64,000 nucleotides of DNA, from the NCBI GenBank assembly GCA_009838465.1, contig VXRN01000037.1, positions 1 through 64,000 of the forward strand, read 5' to 3'. Below are positions 17,168 to 25,747 of the stretch, piece by piece. The DNA comes from Dehalococcoidia bacterium. GTDB taxonomy: Bacteria; Chloroflexota; Dehalococcoidia; Lucifugimonadales; UBA1123. The notes below the pieces were generated by a model. It saw nothing but the letters and a program-made list of their open reading frames with translations, ran no database searches and was not told the origin of the DNA. The position numbers and the translations under genes are program-made. Numbering within the stretch: position 1 is the stretch's first letter; each line of letters opens with the position of its first letter.

Positions 17168-17551
17168 TCACCACCGCGGGATTAGGCGGCCGTACTTCTC
17201 TGCAGCCTGCCGCGCCGGCAACTCGTCGCTGACGTTCAGCGCGGTCTCGTCAGGGGGTTCCGCTTGGGCGATACAGCGGACGTGCTCGCCGTCAAGGAAG
17301 GCCATTACCACCAGCCCGTCGCCGAAGATGCGCCATTCTGCCTGCATGATGCCGTTCGGATCGGGCCCAGTCAGTGGGTCAGCATACTCCTGGTGCTCGA
17401 CGAGGAACCGCGCCATCGCTCGAAGAGAGTCCGGCTGGATGTCCTCGTCTTCTTCGGGGTCCTCCCGGATGCTGTGGAGTAGTTCGGCTATCTCGTCGGC
17501 GACGAGCTGCCGGCCACCGATTCGCATCTGCTCAATGGCGTCAATCATCAT
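17168..17551 (-). CDS. Hypothetical protein, overlaps its upstream partner
   Basis: 127 residues from ATG 17551, which lies within the last codons of the 17541-17831 gene (11-base overlap), so translation is coupled. The sequence is acidic and soluble: IAELLHSIREDPEEDEDIQP, LRAMARFLVEHQEYADPLTG, NGIMQAEWRIFGDGLVVMAF. I recognise it only as a recurring hypothetical type. The two-gene overlapping layout recalls toxin-antitoxin or small adaptor pairs, but no catalytic motif supports that. Confidence 0.6.
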   Translation of the reverse strand: MMIDAIEQMRIGGRQLVADEIAELLHSIREDPEEDEDIQPDSLRAMARFLVEHQEYADPLTGPDPNGIMQAEWRIFGDGLVVMAFLDGEHVRCIAQAEPPDETALNVSDELPARQAAEKYGRLIPRW

Positions 17552-17831
17552 GTCGGATGTGCATCTTGCCTCGCAGGACCTCCCACACCTTCCACAGGTC
17601 GGGGCCCAGGCGTCCCCGATCATCGTGGAGAGTCAGGCAGAGCTCCCTGATAGCAGCCCGGAGGTCCTGAACAGCCTCCGAGCGGGAGGACCCAAAGCCG
17701 AACTCGTTTACCTCGGGGGCCTCGGCAGCAGCGGAACCGCCTTCGATCAGAAACCTGACGCCGAAGGGCGCCAGTACGCGGAGCCGACCATCGGCCAATG
17801 TGGTGACGAACTCGTCACTGTTCTGGGTCAT
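17541..17831 (-). CDS. Small hypothetical protein, first of an overlapping pair
   Basis: 96 residues from ATG 17831. The N-terminal half is beta-rich (LADGRLRVLAPFGVRFLIEG), the C-terminal half helical (AVQDLRAAIRELCLTLHDDR, then LGPDLWKVWEVLR). No family recognised. It is the upstream member of the pair with the 17168-17551 gene. The pair is convergent with the KAP gene, with a 170-base spacer that includes a GC-rich GGCGGCGGCGGCCGCC tract. Confidence 0.6.
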   Translation of the reverse strand: MTQNSDEFVTTLADGRLRVLAPFGVRFLIEGGSAAAEAPEVNEFGFGSSRSEAVQDLRAAIRELCLTLHDDRGRLGPDLWKVWEVLRGKMHIRHDD

Positions 17832-18223
17832 CTTTGACCTCGCGAGGGGTTGAGCAAGTCTAATCGCATGGGCCAGAATGTCGCAAGGAATGTCGCCGCC
17901 CAGCCGCCGTTCGGTCGAGCTTCGGATCTGGTGTGAATGAGCGATTCACCGTCGCCTCATCGCTCGTGCCTTGGCAAGTAGCTTGACGACCTCATACCTG
18001 TTCTCGCGAGCGGCATAGCGTACATGGTTTCTCTGAACCTCTGGAAGTCCTATTGCTGGAGCCTGTACATGCCGCGTAGCTCCGATGTATCCGTCTTGAT
18101 CTCCCTCGTATCTCTGAGTAGCATCGCCGCGGGATGGAACTCTTCGTTGTCATTGCCTAACCACCGTCTTGACCCTTAATTTCGTGCCCCATATCATTGA
18201 AGCAATCACATGAGGGACCATCC
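17832..18223. other. Spacer with a possible ankyrin-like gene remnant on the minus strand
   Basis: On the minus strand, a frame ending at TGA 17946-17948 reads RNHVRYAARENRYEVVKLLA, resembling an ankyrin repeat (LHYAAxxNxxEVVKLLL). The frame before it (AAMLLRDTREIKTDTSELRG, to about 18170) ends in a stop, so if a gene existed it is broken. Evidence is thin. Confidence 0.25.
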
Positions 18224-18508
18224 ATGGCAATTTCCCAATCCACCCTGCCTTTCATTTCCGATCTCGTACACGCCGAACTCCAGGGATACCTGCCCGAAGA
18301 CGTACACATCGACCATGTAACCTCCGAGATTCTCCCCGCCCATGACGGCGGAGATTATGTCAGGACAACTGTTGTACTCGAGGACGGTCACCCCGATCTC
18401 GACCCGCGGGTGCTGAACCGATTCAGCCTGCACCTGCACCCGCTCTGCGCCAAGCTGGGATTCGACATGCCTGGTATTGCCTACACGGACAAGAGCGACC
18501 TGCCTTGA
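18224..18508 (+). CDS. Small hypothetical protein
   Basis: 94 residues from ATG 18224 with GAGGGA six bases upstream. Soluble and mildly acidic: FISDLVHAELQGYLPEDVHI, then VRTTVVLEDGHPDLDPRVLN and FSLHLHPLCAKLGFDMPGIA. The pattern of one N-terminal helix and two strands is compact, but I recognise no family. It stands alone between the overlapping pair and the convergent HNH gene. The 190 bases after it hold nothing. Confidence 0.55.
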   Translation: MAISQSTLPFISDLVHAELQGYLPEDVHIDHVTSEILPAHDGGDYVRTTVVLEDGHPDLDPRVLNRFSLHLHPLCAKLGFDMPGIAYTDKSDLP

Positions 18509-18696
18509 CAGCTGGTGCATTACCACCATCGTAGACCACCTAATGTATTGAGCGGAAATTGTTGGAACCTAACGCCACCGTTCACACTCTACCGCCTTAC
18601 TGTTGAGGATGTCCGAGATATAGGCTGCCCTACTCTCTGTGCGGGATGCGTAAGTTATTGTATGAAGCGCGCTCTTTGTACACAGGGCCTCCAATC

Positions 18697-19236
18697 CTAA
18701 ATTGGGGGCACATGCCTAGCGCCGTATCGGGAACCTTTGGCATTGTTGCAAGGCTGGCACATCAACGTCACGTTGGACAATTCGTACTCGCCACCTGCCG
18801 CGCCTGGCTTGGTCCGGTCCAGCGTCAGGTCGACATATGGGAATTCCACCTGGCAGCCGGAGCATACGCCTTCCTGCACGACATACCTTACCAGCCTGTT
18901 AAGATCTCGTTTCTTGGCCCGGCCCTTCTCCTCTTCAATGACTTCGCGGTGCCCGAAGTAGCGGGCGGAGATCTTCTCAGGATCCCGCTTCCGGTTTGCG
19001 CTCACTACCTTGAGGATAGTGGCCCACTCCAGATTCCTGCGACCGGCCTGCATCCAGAGGTAATAGCCGATGTCACGTTCCTGGTAGGGCATCGGGCAGC
19101 CTTCTCTGTCCGCGTATTCCGCCAGGTAGCGAGCTGCGTCTTTGGTCACGTCGCTCGCGGTGAGGCCTGGCCTTTCCCGTTTTGTGTAACCGGGCAGTGA
19201 TTGAATCACATGGTAGGGGAAGTTGGAGACGGTCAC
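18697..19236 (-). CDS. HNH endonuclease
   Basis: The C-terminal 55 residues contain a zinc-type HNH nuclease module: CSGC, then DLTLDRTKPGAAGGEYELSN, VTLMCQPCNNAKGSR. The two CxxC pairs, the Asp/Arg before the loop and the final N-x-x-K-G are as in HNH proteins such as McrA-like and IS-associated nucleases; the first His position reads Leu-Asp, so activity is not assured. The N-terminal 115 residues are helical and unrecognised. I take GTG 19236 as the start; the frame is open to 19395 but the extra residues look untranslated. It could be a homing, restriction or phage packaging nuclease. Confidence 0.7.
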   Translation of the reverse strand: MTVSNFPYHVIQSLPGYTKRERPGLTASDVTKDAARYLAEYADREGCPMPYQERDIGYYLWMQAGRRNLEWATILKVVSANRKRDPEKISARYFGHREVIEEEKGRAKKRDLNRLVRYVVQEGVCSGCQVEFPYVDLTLDRTKPGAAGGEYELSNVTLMCQPCNNAKGSRYGARHVPPI

Positions 19237-19357
19237 TTTGCCCTGCTGGAACCTCCCTACCACCGACAGCAAATGAAGAAGACGGCCGCCGCCGCATCGC
19301 AGGCGAAGTGCGGGATCACGCAGTGGATTCGTTTCGGGGCGCGCTCCCGACCTCTTA

Positions 19358-19398
19358 GAGGTGGGAGAGGGCGCATGGAACGCCCCTCTTCCCACCTC
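19358..19398. repeat. Long hairpin (16-bp nearly perfect inverted repeat)
   Basis: GAGGTGGGA plus GAGGGCG at 19358-19373 pairs with CGCCCCTC and TCCCACCTC at 19381-19398, with one or two mismatches around a 7-base loop. It lies between the HNH gene and the TnpB remnant and could be a terminator, a palindromic end of a mobile element or a structured RNA. Confidence 0.45.
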
Positions 19399-19529
19399 CC
19401 CCTACGCCCTCCTCTAGTAGAGAGTAGGTTGTAAGGGGTAGTGTGTCGGCAGGCTGGATTCTGCTATGAGCATGGGTGATTCTGTCCCATCAGAACGCCG
19501 CAGACTCCAACATCCAGAGGTGCAGTGTC

Positions 19530-20082
19530 TTAAGGCGTGTTGACATTCAGGATTGGTTTGATTGTCAGCACACAGTCAGCGTTGCCGGAGGCATTGTCCG
19601 GCATTGCTGTTCTCCGGTCGCCCGGGCCGGTTTCACGATGGCTGGGGGCTATCGTCCGAGCCTTCCCGTCGCAGAGCGTCGACCCTCTGCCTGAGGGGAG
19701 GGCCAACAGGTTACGCTCACTTGACCGCCGCGTTTAAGTTTCTGTCATGTTTGGTTCCGCAGGACCCGCATCGCCAGTATCGCTGACGCTTGAGTTTCGC
19801 GTTGAAGACGCCGCAGGCCGAACAGGTCCTGCTTGATGGATAGTAACGGTCTGCCAGCATCACCCTTGCAGTGGTGCCACTGGCCCTTGTTGACAGGCTG
19901 GCGCTTCATCTCGCCCATTGCGGTGTCGGACTGCGCCTTGGGCGTCAGGCCAGCCATCATCCCGGCCACGTTCAGGTCCCCGATGACCAGAGCGGGGTAC
20001 TTTCTGACAAGGGCCGAGGTCAACTGGTGCTGAGCATTGCGTCTGAGTCCCGTGACCCTTCTCTGAAGACCTCTCGATCACG
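19530..20082 (-). pseudogene. tnpB: TnpB (IS200/IS605 family) C-terminal remnant
   Basis: Three frames together give the last third of a TnpB RNA-guided nuclease: VTGLRRNAQHQLTSALVRKY, PALVIGDLNVAGMMAGLTPK (catalytic region), then in another frame ADRYYPSSRTCSACGVFNAK and LKRQRYWRCGSCGTKHDRNL (zinc ribbon with two CxxC), and in a further frame NLLALPSGRGSTLCDGKA to a stop at 19530-19532. Frame changes near 19870 and 19715 and the missing N-terminal two thirds make it non-functional. The conserved Asp residues seen are consistent with a RuvC-like fold. No TnpA is nearby. Confidence 0.75.
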
Positions 20083-20169
20083 TTGAGTTCTTATACGACT
20101 CAAGTGCTTGGCGGCCCCGTCCTGGTTTCATTACCAAACGAGGACGCGATCGTTGAAAGGGACCGGGGC

Positions 20170-20313
20170 ATGGGCCTGAGACCCATTGCCCTGATTTTCG
20201 CCGTCGCGGTCTTGGGGGTTGCCGGAGCCAGCGTGTCGTGCGTTATAGCATCGGTGTGGTGGTATTGGATCGAAGGCTGGTGTATGCCAGCCTCTGGTCG
20301 GGGCGCGTCTTAG
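20170..20313 (+). CDS. Possible small single-pass membrane protein
   Basis: 47 residues from ATG 20170 with GGGG close upstream; one strong membrane segment (PIALIFAVAVLGVAGASVSC). It starts beyond the TnpB remnant and may be fortuitous. The adjoining 20083-20169 and 20314-20334 hold nothing. Confidence 0.25.
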   Translation: MGLRPIALIFAVAVLGVAGASVSCVIASVWWYWIEGWCMPASGRGAS

Positions 20314-20334
20314 GCGGTTGCTTGTGGGGTTTTT

Positions 20335-21144
20335 TCAGCAGTTGTAGCCGAAGCCCAGTCCGCTGTAGCGGTCTATGTAGTAGGCGGATTGAAGAGCGAT
20401 TCCGCAACTGAGCCGAGCAGTGATTTTGTCTGTCAGGCTGGTCGCAAGGAGGTCATCGCATCCGCTCTTTGCGCATCTGACCACCTTGTTGACCATGGGA
20501 CCTGACTCTCTTTCGCGCTCGAAGTCGAATTCGCGGTGGGCCACGGGGGTTATGGATAGGCGATGCACATGGTGAAAGGCCATGGCCATTCGGGCTTGGC
20601 CGCGGCTCTGGGCGGCCTGCTCCGGGGTCATGTCGAAGTCGCCGGCTTGTACGTTCAGGAAGGGTCCGTAGCTGTGGGGGATGGTCTCGAGGTCTCCACA
20701 GCGTTCCTCCGGGTGCAGGAAGTACAGAAGGGGCTGGTACAGGAGGCTGGCGATGGTGTTGTGTCGGTGGTCGCTATTGAGGATGTGTATGTCATTCATC
20801 ACTCTCTGGACCGAGAAGATATCCGGGATGTGCTGGAAGATGATGCCGGCTGCGGCGAGGGCCTGCTGTGCCCAGAGCGGGTCGTCTCGGGCATACTCTC
20901 TCGACAGTGCGTGAAGGGCGGACGCGAGTTCGTGCTCGAAGTCTCTCATCCGGGTCTCGTCGGCATGGTATATATCGTTTATGTAGTGTGAGGCGAGCAG
21001 GTCGGCTGCCATGTCCAGGTCGGGGTCGAGTGTGCTGCGGTTGTAGCCTGCGGTCTCGCTCATCAGGGCTTTGGCCTGGATGTTCCTGAGCTTTCTGCGA
21101 AAATCCTGGTCTTCTATGAGGGCATCGAGGTCATTTTCTGTCAT
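20335..21144 (-). CDS. Hypothetical helical protein
   Basis: 269 residues from ATG 21144 with GGGAGA six bases upstream. The protein is mostly helical (LDALIEDQDFRRKLRNIQAK, FEHELASALHALSREYARDD) and ends in a Cys-containing tail (CAKSGCDDL ... YNC). No domain recognised. The stop codon lies within the string CTGCTGAAAAAA, the same string found at the left end of the IS5-type element at 10110, so the natural C-terminus may have been cut by an insertion. It is the last accessory gene before a kilobase without genes. Confidence 0.6.
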   Translation of the reverse strand: MTENDLDALIEDQDFRRKLRNIQAKALMSETAGYNRSTLDPDLDMAADLLASHYINDIYHADETRMRDFEHELASALHALSREYARDDPLWAQQALAAAGIIFQHIPDIFSVQRVMNDIHILNSDHRHNTIASLLYQPLLYFLHPEERCGDLETIPHSYGPFLNVQAGDFDMTPEQAAQSRGQARMAMAFHHVHRLSITPVAHREFDFERERESGPMVNKVVRCAKSGCDDLLATSLTDKITARLSCGIALQSAYYIDRYSGLGFGYNC

Positions 21145-21413
21145 TGGGCGTCTCCCTATTGGCTGATACTCTCAGTGTAGCGCGCAGCGGACTTTTGACC
21201 GTCGGGTTTCGGATGCCGGAGTGCCGCGGCAATGGTGGGGGTTGCGCTTGATCATGCGCGGCGCGGCGTTTCGGACCGGTGCGGCGCTATGACGGACACT
21301 GCCATGGCGCTGAGGACTGCGCCGGGTTGCATGGTGGACAGGCGCTCCGGGGATATACCGGCATCGCTTGGGATGCGCAGGCCGCGGAAGAGAGCGCGCT
21401 CGTCAATTGCCGG

Positions 21414-21433
21414 ATTCCCGCGAAAGTGGGAAT
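21414..21433. repeat. REP-like palindrome
   Basis: ATTCCCGCGAAAGTGGGAAT is an imperfect palindrome with a GAAA loop. Such elements (TTCCCGCGAAAGCGGGAA) are common dispersed repeats in environmental bacterial genomes. Confidence 0.5.
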
Positions 21434-21855
21434 GACGTAGAGCCGTACCTTGGGGACTCTCGCAATCGTCTCACAGGCAACGACGTGGCTCGAAGAAAGA
21501 CCCGTCCTTGCAATCTGCGGGACCTGCGACCGGAGGAAACAACGGACGCCGAGCGCATTGAGTGGGGGACATGCTGTGAAACGAGATAGGGCGTGCCCCT
21601 GGACGACCCTTCCGCGAAGGTGAGGGACTGCTGGACAACGATTGCAACTGTGTCGGCATTTCCAAGAGCAGAAATTCATCACAACGATAGACGCCGGTGG
21701 CGGACGGCGAAACTAGGCCACTCTGTAGCCAATTTCCCGTACCCTACGTGCTCTCGACGTTGGACTCGCCTGTTTAGTGTTCAGATATACAGCAGCAATT
21801 GAACTGAGCTATACTGGTACTTGGCAATGCTTTTCGCACCCTAAGGATTGTCAAT

Positions 21856-21879
21856 ATGTGGTACAACATGTGGTACAAA
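21856..21879. repeat. Two tandem copies of ATGTGGTACAA(C/A)
   Basis: Two adjacent 12-bp copies differ only in the last base. Short direct repeats of this kind can be binding or attachment sites; no integrase gene is next to it. Confidence 0.4.
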
Positions 21880-22201
21880 TCCTAGAATATGGATAGAAGC
21901 ATAGCTAAACCCGCTCCCCCCAGCTCCACCAGCACGCCTCCTGTCTTCCCTTCGACTTATTTGCTTTGGATTCTGGTCGAGTACCGAGGGCTAACGAGAC
22001 GCTCCAAGGGTAATCCCGCGACGCCGCTCTGACCGAGGAGGTGGAGTTCACGGCGATGCCCAGCGTAAACGGACTGACCGATCCGGTGATGAGCGCCGAG
22101 CACCTCAACTTTGGTGGCGGCAAGAACAACCAGGAAGAAGCGGAGCGTAAGAAGCCGAGACCTCCGTTGCTGCAAGAGCGGTGAACGATAGGGGAAAAGT
22201 T

Positions 22202-23011
22202 ATGAGCAGCGAAATAGATCCTTACTTTTCGGGCGAAAAGCTCTATGGAGACGACTTCACGCAGGACCAGATCGACGCATGGTTCACTGACGAGACTGAG
22301 GGATACAACGAAATATCCGACACCCCCAGGGAAAGGGGGGTATATGGATACCACGCTCTCAATATCCGGCATGGCTTCAGGCACTTCAAAAGCTGCGAAT
22401 TTCGGAATGCACTGGGTTTCGGGAGCGCATTTGGAGAAGAGTTTCTGCCGATCATTGACCGGGTTAAAGAGATTACCATAGTCGAGCCGTCTGACCACTT
22501 TGTAAGCAGAAGTATCGAGGGACACCCGGTCGAGTATGTGAAACCAGTGAGTAGCGGAGAACTCCCATTTAAGGCTCAGAGCTTCGACCTGATTATTTGT
22601 CTGGGCACTTTGCATCACATCCCCAATGTAACCTTTGTCGTTAGCGAACTGCATAGGGTCTTAACTGTCGGTGGGCAGGCCCTGATTAGAGAACCCATCA
22701 CATCAATGGGAGACTGGAGAAAACCTAGGGTGGGGGCGACCAAGAGAGAGAGGGGGATCCCGCTGGGCTATATGGACGCGATCATAGATAACCTTGGCTT
22801 TAAGGTCGTCAACAAGGCGCTTTGCGCATTCCCGGTATTCAACCGAGTTGGGTCTTGCTTTGGAATCTCTCCATACTCTAATAGAGTGATCACCACGCTT
22901 GACCATCTAGCATCTACGGTCGCTCCGGGCAAGGAGCGCTATTACAGACCAAAGCTGTTCCAGAAATTTGCGGCCGGTAGCGTTTTCTATGTGTTGGCGA
23001 AATCACAATGA
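22202..23011 (+). CDS. SAM-dependent methyltransferase of the polysaccharide locus
   Basis: 269 residues, ATG 22202 with AGGGG seven bases upstream. The class I Rossmann fold shows as NALGFGSAFGEEFLPII (motif I position), VKEITIVEPSDHFV (acidic residue for the ribose), then SFDLIICLGTLHHIPNVTFV and LHRVLTVGGQALIREP (motifs IV-VI). Divergent class I methyltransferases with this LHHI motif commonly methylate sugars or lipids in cell-surface loci. It is transcribed toward the minus-strand glycosyltransferase genes, so regulation is separate from them. Confidence 0.8.
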   Translation: MSSEIDPYFSGEKLYGDDFTQDQIDAWFTDETEGYNEISDTPRERGVYGYHALNIRHGFRHFKSCEFRNALGFGSAFGEEFLPIIDRVKEITIVEPSDHFVSRSIEGHPVEYVKPVSSGELPFKAQSFDLIICLGTLHHIPNVTFVVSELHRVLTVGGQALIREPITSMGDWRKPRVGATKRERGIPLGYMDAIIDNLGFKVVNKALCAFPVFNRVGSCFGISPYSNRVITTLDHLASTVAPGKERYYRPKLFQKFAAGSVFYVLAKSQ

Positions 23012-23137
23012 GGATGTAATCTCATCGTTCCATTCCCTGCACTTCTGCTAACCGCTTTGGTAGGGCTTGGCACGGTTCTCGCCGACCCGGGAGACTCAGT
23101 TGACGATGCCGACCTTTATGTTGGCGAGCGGAAACAC

Positions 23138-24406
23138 TTAGCCTCGAGGCGCGACTTGGGTAAGAGTCCGCCCGTCAGTGCCGCCAGATTCCCATATAGC
23201 GGGCATTGTGGACATCTTGCCAGCGATGACCTCTTCGTATATCGCGTTGGTTCGGGCCGCGACTATCCGCCAGTCGAAGATGTCCTCAGCTAGTCGGCGG
23301 GATTGGCGGCGCATTCGGGCCAGCTTGTTGGGGTCTTCTAGAATGGAATCTATGGTTCGTGCCAAGGCCACAGCGTCGCCGCGAGGGAACAGTTCCGCGT
23401 TTTCGTATATGGACATCCGGGCGATGTAGTAGGGGTTGGTGTGAACAATGGCCAGGCTGCACGACATGGCCTCGATCATCGCGATTCCGGGGTCGCCGGG
23501 CCAAACTCCTATGTCGGCGGCTGAGAGGTAGGCTGGCAGTTCGGAGTTGGAGATGTGTCCAGTGACCGTGAGTCTGTCGCGGTGATGGTCTTCAACCAGG
23601 GCCAGCAGACTCTGTTCCATAGCATTAGTGGCGGGTCCAATGAGCAGAAGATGAGCGCCGTATTTGTCCGCGAGGTGGTTCCATGCGGATACGAGGAGAT
23701 CAACATTTTTTTCGAGTCCGATGCGACCGAGGAAGGCTATAACAGGGACGTCGGATGGGACGTTCAGTTTACGCCTGACGCTGTCTCTCTCATCTTCGCT
23801 GTACTTGAACGTCTCAGTGTCCGCTCCGAGTGTGGAGTGCGTCATTCTGTCATATGCGATTCCGAGTTCATTGTGGAGGACGGCCTCGCTGTCAGGCATG
23901 AGTGGTATGTATCGTCCAACGACACCATCCAAAAGGGGCAGAATTCCGCGTCGGAACAGCGAGCGGTAATAGACCCGCTTCTTGAGATCGTAGATCCTGA
24001 GATTGAAGTAGCACAGATGGTTGTCCACCACGGCGGGAATGTCTAGCGAGCGAGCGATGAGAAGGGCTTGCACGCATAGCGCGCCAACAGGCCCGTGTAT
24101 GTGTAGGATGTCAGGGCGGATCCTGTGAAGGGCATCTTTCAGACCACGTAATACTACTTGTGAGTTTGCTCTGGCTCGGAACCTCGCATTCAGACGGTGG
24201 ATGTGAACGTCCCTGTCCTCGTATGGTGCGAGGTTGTCCTCGGCATCGAGCAGCGCCGTGTCGGAAGTCTGCTGCCACATACCGGAAGGCAGCATGGAAG
24301 TGATGAGTGAGACATCCGCGCCCTTCAGTGTTTGGAAGTGGCCTAGGTGGTTCTCCTCATATCCGAGGCCTTCTCGGTACAACGCGATGATGTGTGTTAC
24401 TCGCAC
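23138..24406 (-). CDS. GT4-type glycosyltransferase
   Basis: 422 residues from GTG 24406 with GGAG upstream. The C-terminal GT-B domain has VPVIAFLGRIGLEKNVDLLV, then LLLIGPATNAMEQSL, SDAEV-type loops and SAADIGVWPGDPGIAMIEAM (the GT4 E-x7-E region is divergent: a Pro-Gly-Asp precedes IAMIEAMSCSLAIV). The N-terminal domain contains PDILHIHGPVGALC. It transfers a sugar from a nucleotide donor during surface polysaccharide synthesis at the inner face of the membrane. It lies 16 bases after the preceding glycosyltransferase gene in the operon. Confidence 0.85.
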   Translation of the reverse strand: MRVTHIIALYREGLGYEENHLGHFQTLKGADVSLITSMLPSGMWQQTSDTALLDAEDNLAPYEDRDVHIHRLNARFRARANSQVVLRGLKDALHRIRPDILHIHGPVGALCVQALLIARSLDIPAVVDNHLCYFNLRIYDLKKRVYYRSLFRRGILPLLDGVVGRYIPLMPDSEAVLHNELGIAYDRMTHSTLGADTETFKYSEDERDSVRRKLNVPSDVPVIAFLGRIGLEKNVDLLVSAWNHLADKYGAHLLLIGPATNAMEQSLLALVEDHHRDRLTVTGHISNSELPAYLSAADIGVWPGDPGIAMIEAMSCSLAIVHTNPYYIARMSIYENAELFPRGDAVALARTIDSILEDPNKLARMRRQSRRLAEDIFDWRIVAARTNAIYEEVIAGKMSTMPAIWESGGTDGRTLTQVAPRG

Positions 24407-24422
24407 CGATAAACACTCCGAA

Positions 24423-25595
24423 TCATGCCGAAGTCTTCGCTTTCCTGTCTGAGACCAACGATTTATACAGGTCCGCAAGTGTGGATGCCGCGACCTTCCA
24501 TGTGTAGCGTTCAGTCACCAACTCCCTGCCCATCCGACCCATCCGGGCGCGGAGGTCAATGTCGGACAGCAGAGTGCCGATAGCCTCGGCCACCGGCGCG
24601 TCATTCGCCTTCACTACGAAGCCCGCACCATGTTCTGCGACCTCGGGAAAGTCGCAGCCCTCGGTGATAACCACTGGCAACCGCGCCGCCATAGCTTCAA
24701 GTATAGCGATGCTAAATCCTTCTGAGTAAGAGGGAAGCACGAAGATATCGGCGCAGGACATGGCGGCAAGTTTTTCTGTGCCGGCCAGCATTCCCGTGAA
24801 TACGGCGCTGTTGAGGTTCCCCTGAGATTCGAGTATGGATTCCGTCATGTGCCTTGTGCCTTCCTCGTCAGGTCCGGCTATGAGTAGAACGGCATCAGGG
24901 AAACGCCGCGCAATTGATGTGAAGCTGCGCACGAGTATGTCCAGTCCCTTCTTGGGGTTGAGACGGCCGAGGAACAGGATGACTCGCTTCCCTTTCAGGA
25001 TCGGGAATCTATCCAGGAATTCAGATGGGTCTGGTAGGTTATCGTAGGGATTAGGATCAATTCCGTTTGGAGCGACCGTGACGGGAGTGTCGTAGCCTAA
25101 CTCTGCGATCCGAGCTCTTTCTGGGAGAGTTATTGCGTGTAGGGCATCGGCGTTTCTCAGCACCCTGTCCAGTATGGCTTTCCTGTATATGAACTTCTTC
25201 CAAGCCTTGTGTTGGAGGCTCCATTCGCTCAACTCCCCATGTATAGTGACTACGCAGGGTATGTTCCGCTTCTTTGCCGCGTGGAAGGCTACATATCCCG
25301 CATAGTGCCAGATCTCATGGATGTGGACTAGGTCGAATCGGGTGATACTGTCATTGAGGAAGCGAGCCAGGTCTCTTGAGTAGGCTGTCCAGAGTTGGGC
25401 GGCGGGACCGGTGTCGAATACGTGAATTGGGACGCCTTCCGGTCCGGTGATGCCGGTGCCGACCCTATGGCCCCTGGTAGTGGCTATCTCGCAGTGTATT
25501 CCTTCGTCGTAAAGGGCCGGTATGAGTTCGGAGACGACGATTACAGGACCTCCCCATTGGGGGGACATGCTGGGGGTGACGTGGAGGACGTTCAT
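24423..25595 (-). CDS. GT4-type glycosyltransferase
   Basis: 390 residues. The start motif MNVLHVTPSMSPQWGGPVIV, the linker FDLVHIHEIWHYAGY, the donor domain KRVILFLGRLNPKKGLDILV and the signature LPSYSEGFSIAILEAMAARL (E-x7-E) are typical of GT4 retaining enzymes such as mannosyl- or N-acetylglucosaminyl-transferases. Length is normal. Donor and acceptor cannot be told. It lies downstream of the TupA-like gene, with 152 bases between, and directly upstream of the second glycosyltransferase. Confidence 0.9.
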   Translation of the reverse strand: MNVLHVTPSMSPQWGGPVIVVSELIPALYDEGIHCEIATTRGHRVGTGITGPEGVPIHVFDTGPAAQLWTAYSRDLARFLNDSITRFDLVHIHEIWHYAGYVAFHAAKKRNIPCVVTIHGELSEWSLQHKAWKKFIYRKAILDRVLRNADALHAITLPERARIAELGYDTPVTVAPNGIDPNPYDNLPDPSEFLDRFPILKGKRVILFLGRLNPKKGLDILVRSFTSIARRFPDAVLLIAGPDEEGTRHMTESILESQGNLNSAVFTGMLAGTEKLAAMSCADIFVLPSYSEGFSIAILEAMAARLPVVITEGCDFPEVAEHGAGFVVKANDAPVAEAIGTLLSDIDLRARMGRMGRELVTERYTWKVAASTLADLYKSLVSDRKAKTSA

Positions 25596-25747
25596 TTCTC
25601 GATCATCGAGCCGCTTTATCTCTGGCTGTGCTTGCGGGTTCAGTCCCGGTGGTCTTGGAGTTTTCTATTAGGTGTGCAAATGTACTTGCCGCAAGTCGAA
25701 AAATCCCGAAAATTGCCCGACCTACACTCACAGGTATATCTTTCATT

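Larger units (their letters stand above)
21145..22201. other. Kilobase-long gene-poor boundary between accessory island and core
   Basis: No gene supported. The stretch holds a palindromic REP-like element (21414-21433), a 12-bp tandem repeat (21856-21879) and a plus-strand frame ending at 22184 (MPSVNGLTDPVMSAEHLNFG, then GGKNNQEEAERKKPRPP) that may be the end of a decayed or very small gene. The position suggests an old element boundary. Confidence 0.4.

Noticed and set aside
20290-20345. CTGCTGAAAAAA as an end of a second IS5 copy
   Set aside because: Only 11-12 bases match the left end of the element at 10110 and no transposase sequence is attached; kept only as a note.
21905-22654. Long minus-strand frame opposite the methyltransferase
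   Set aside because: It is antisense to a well-supported gene, and its peptide has no domain features.
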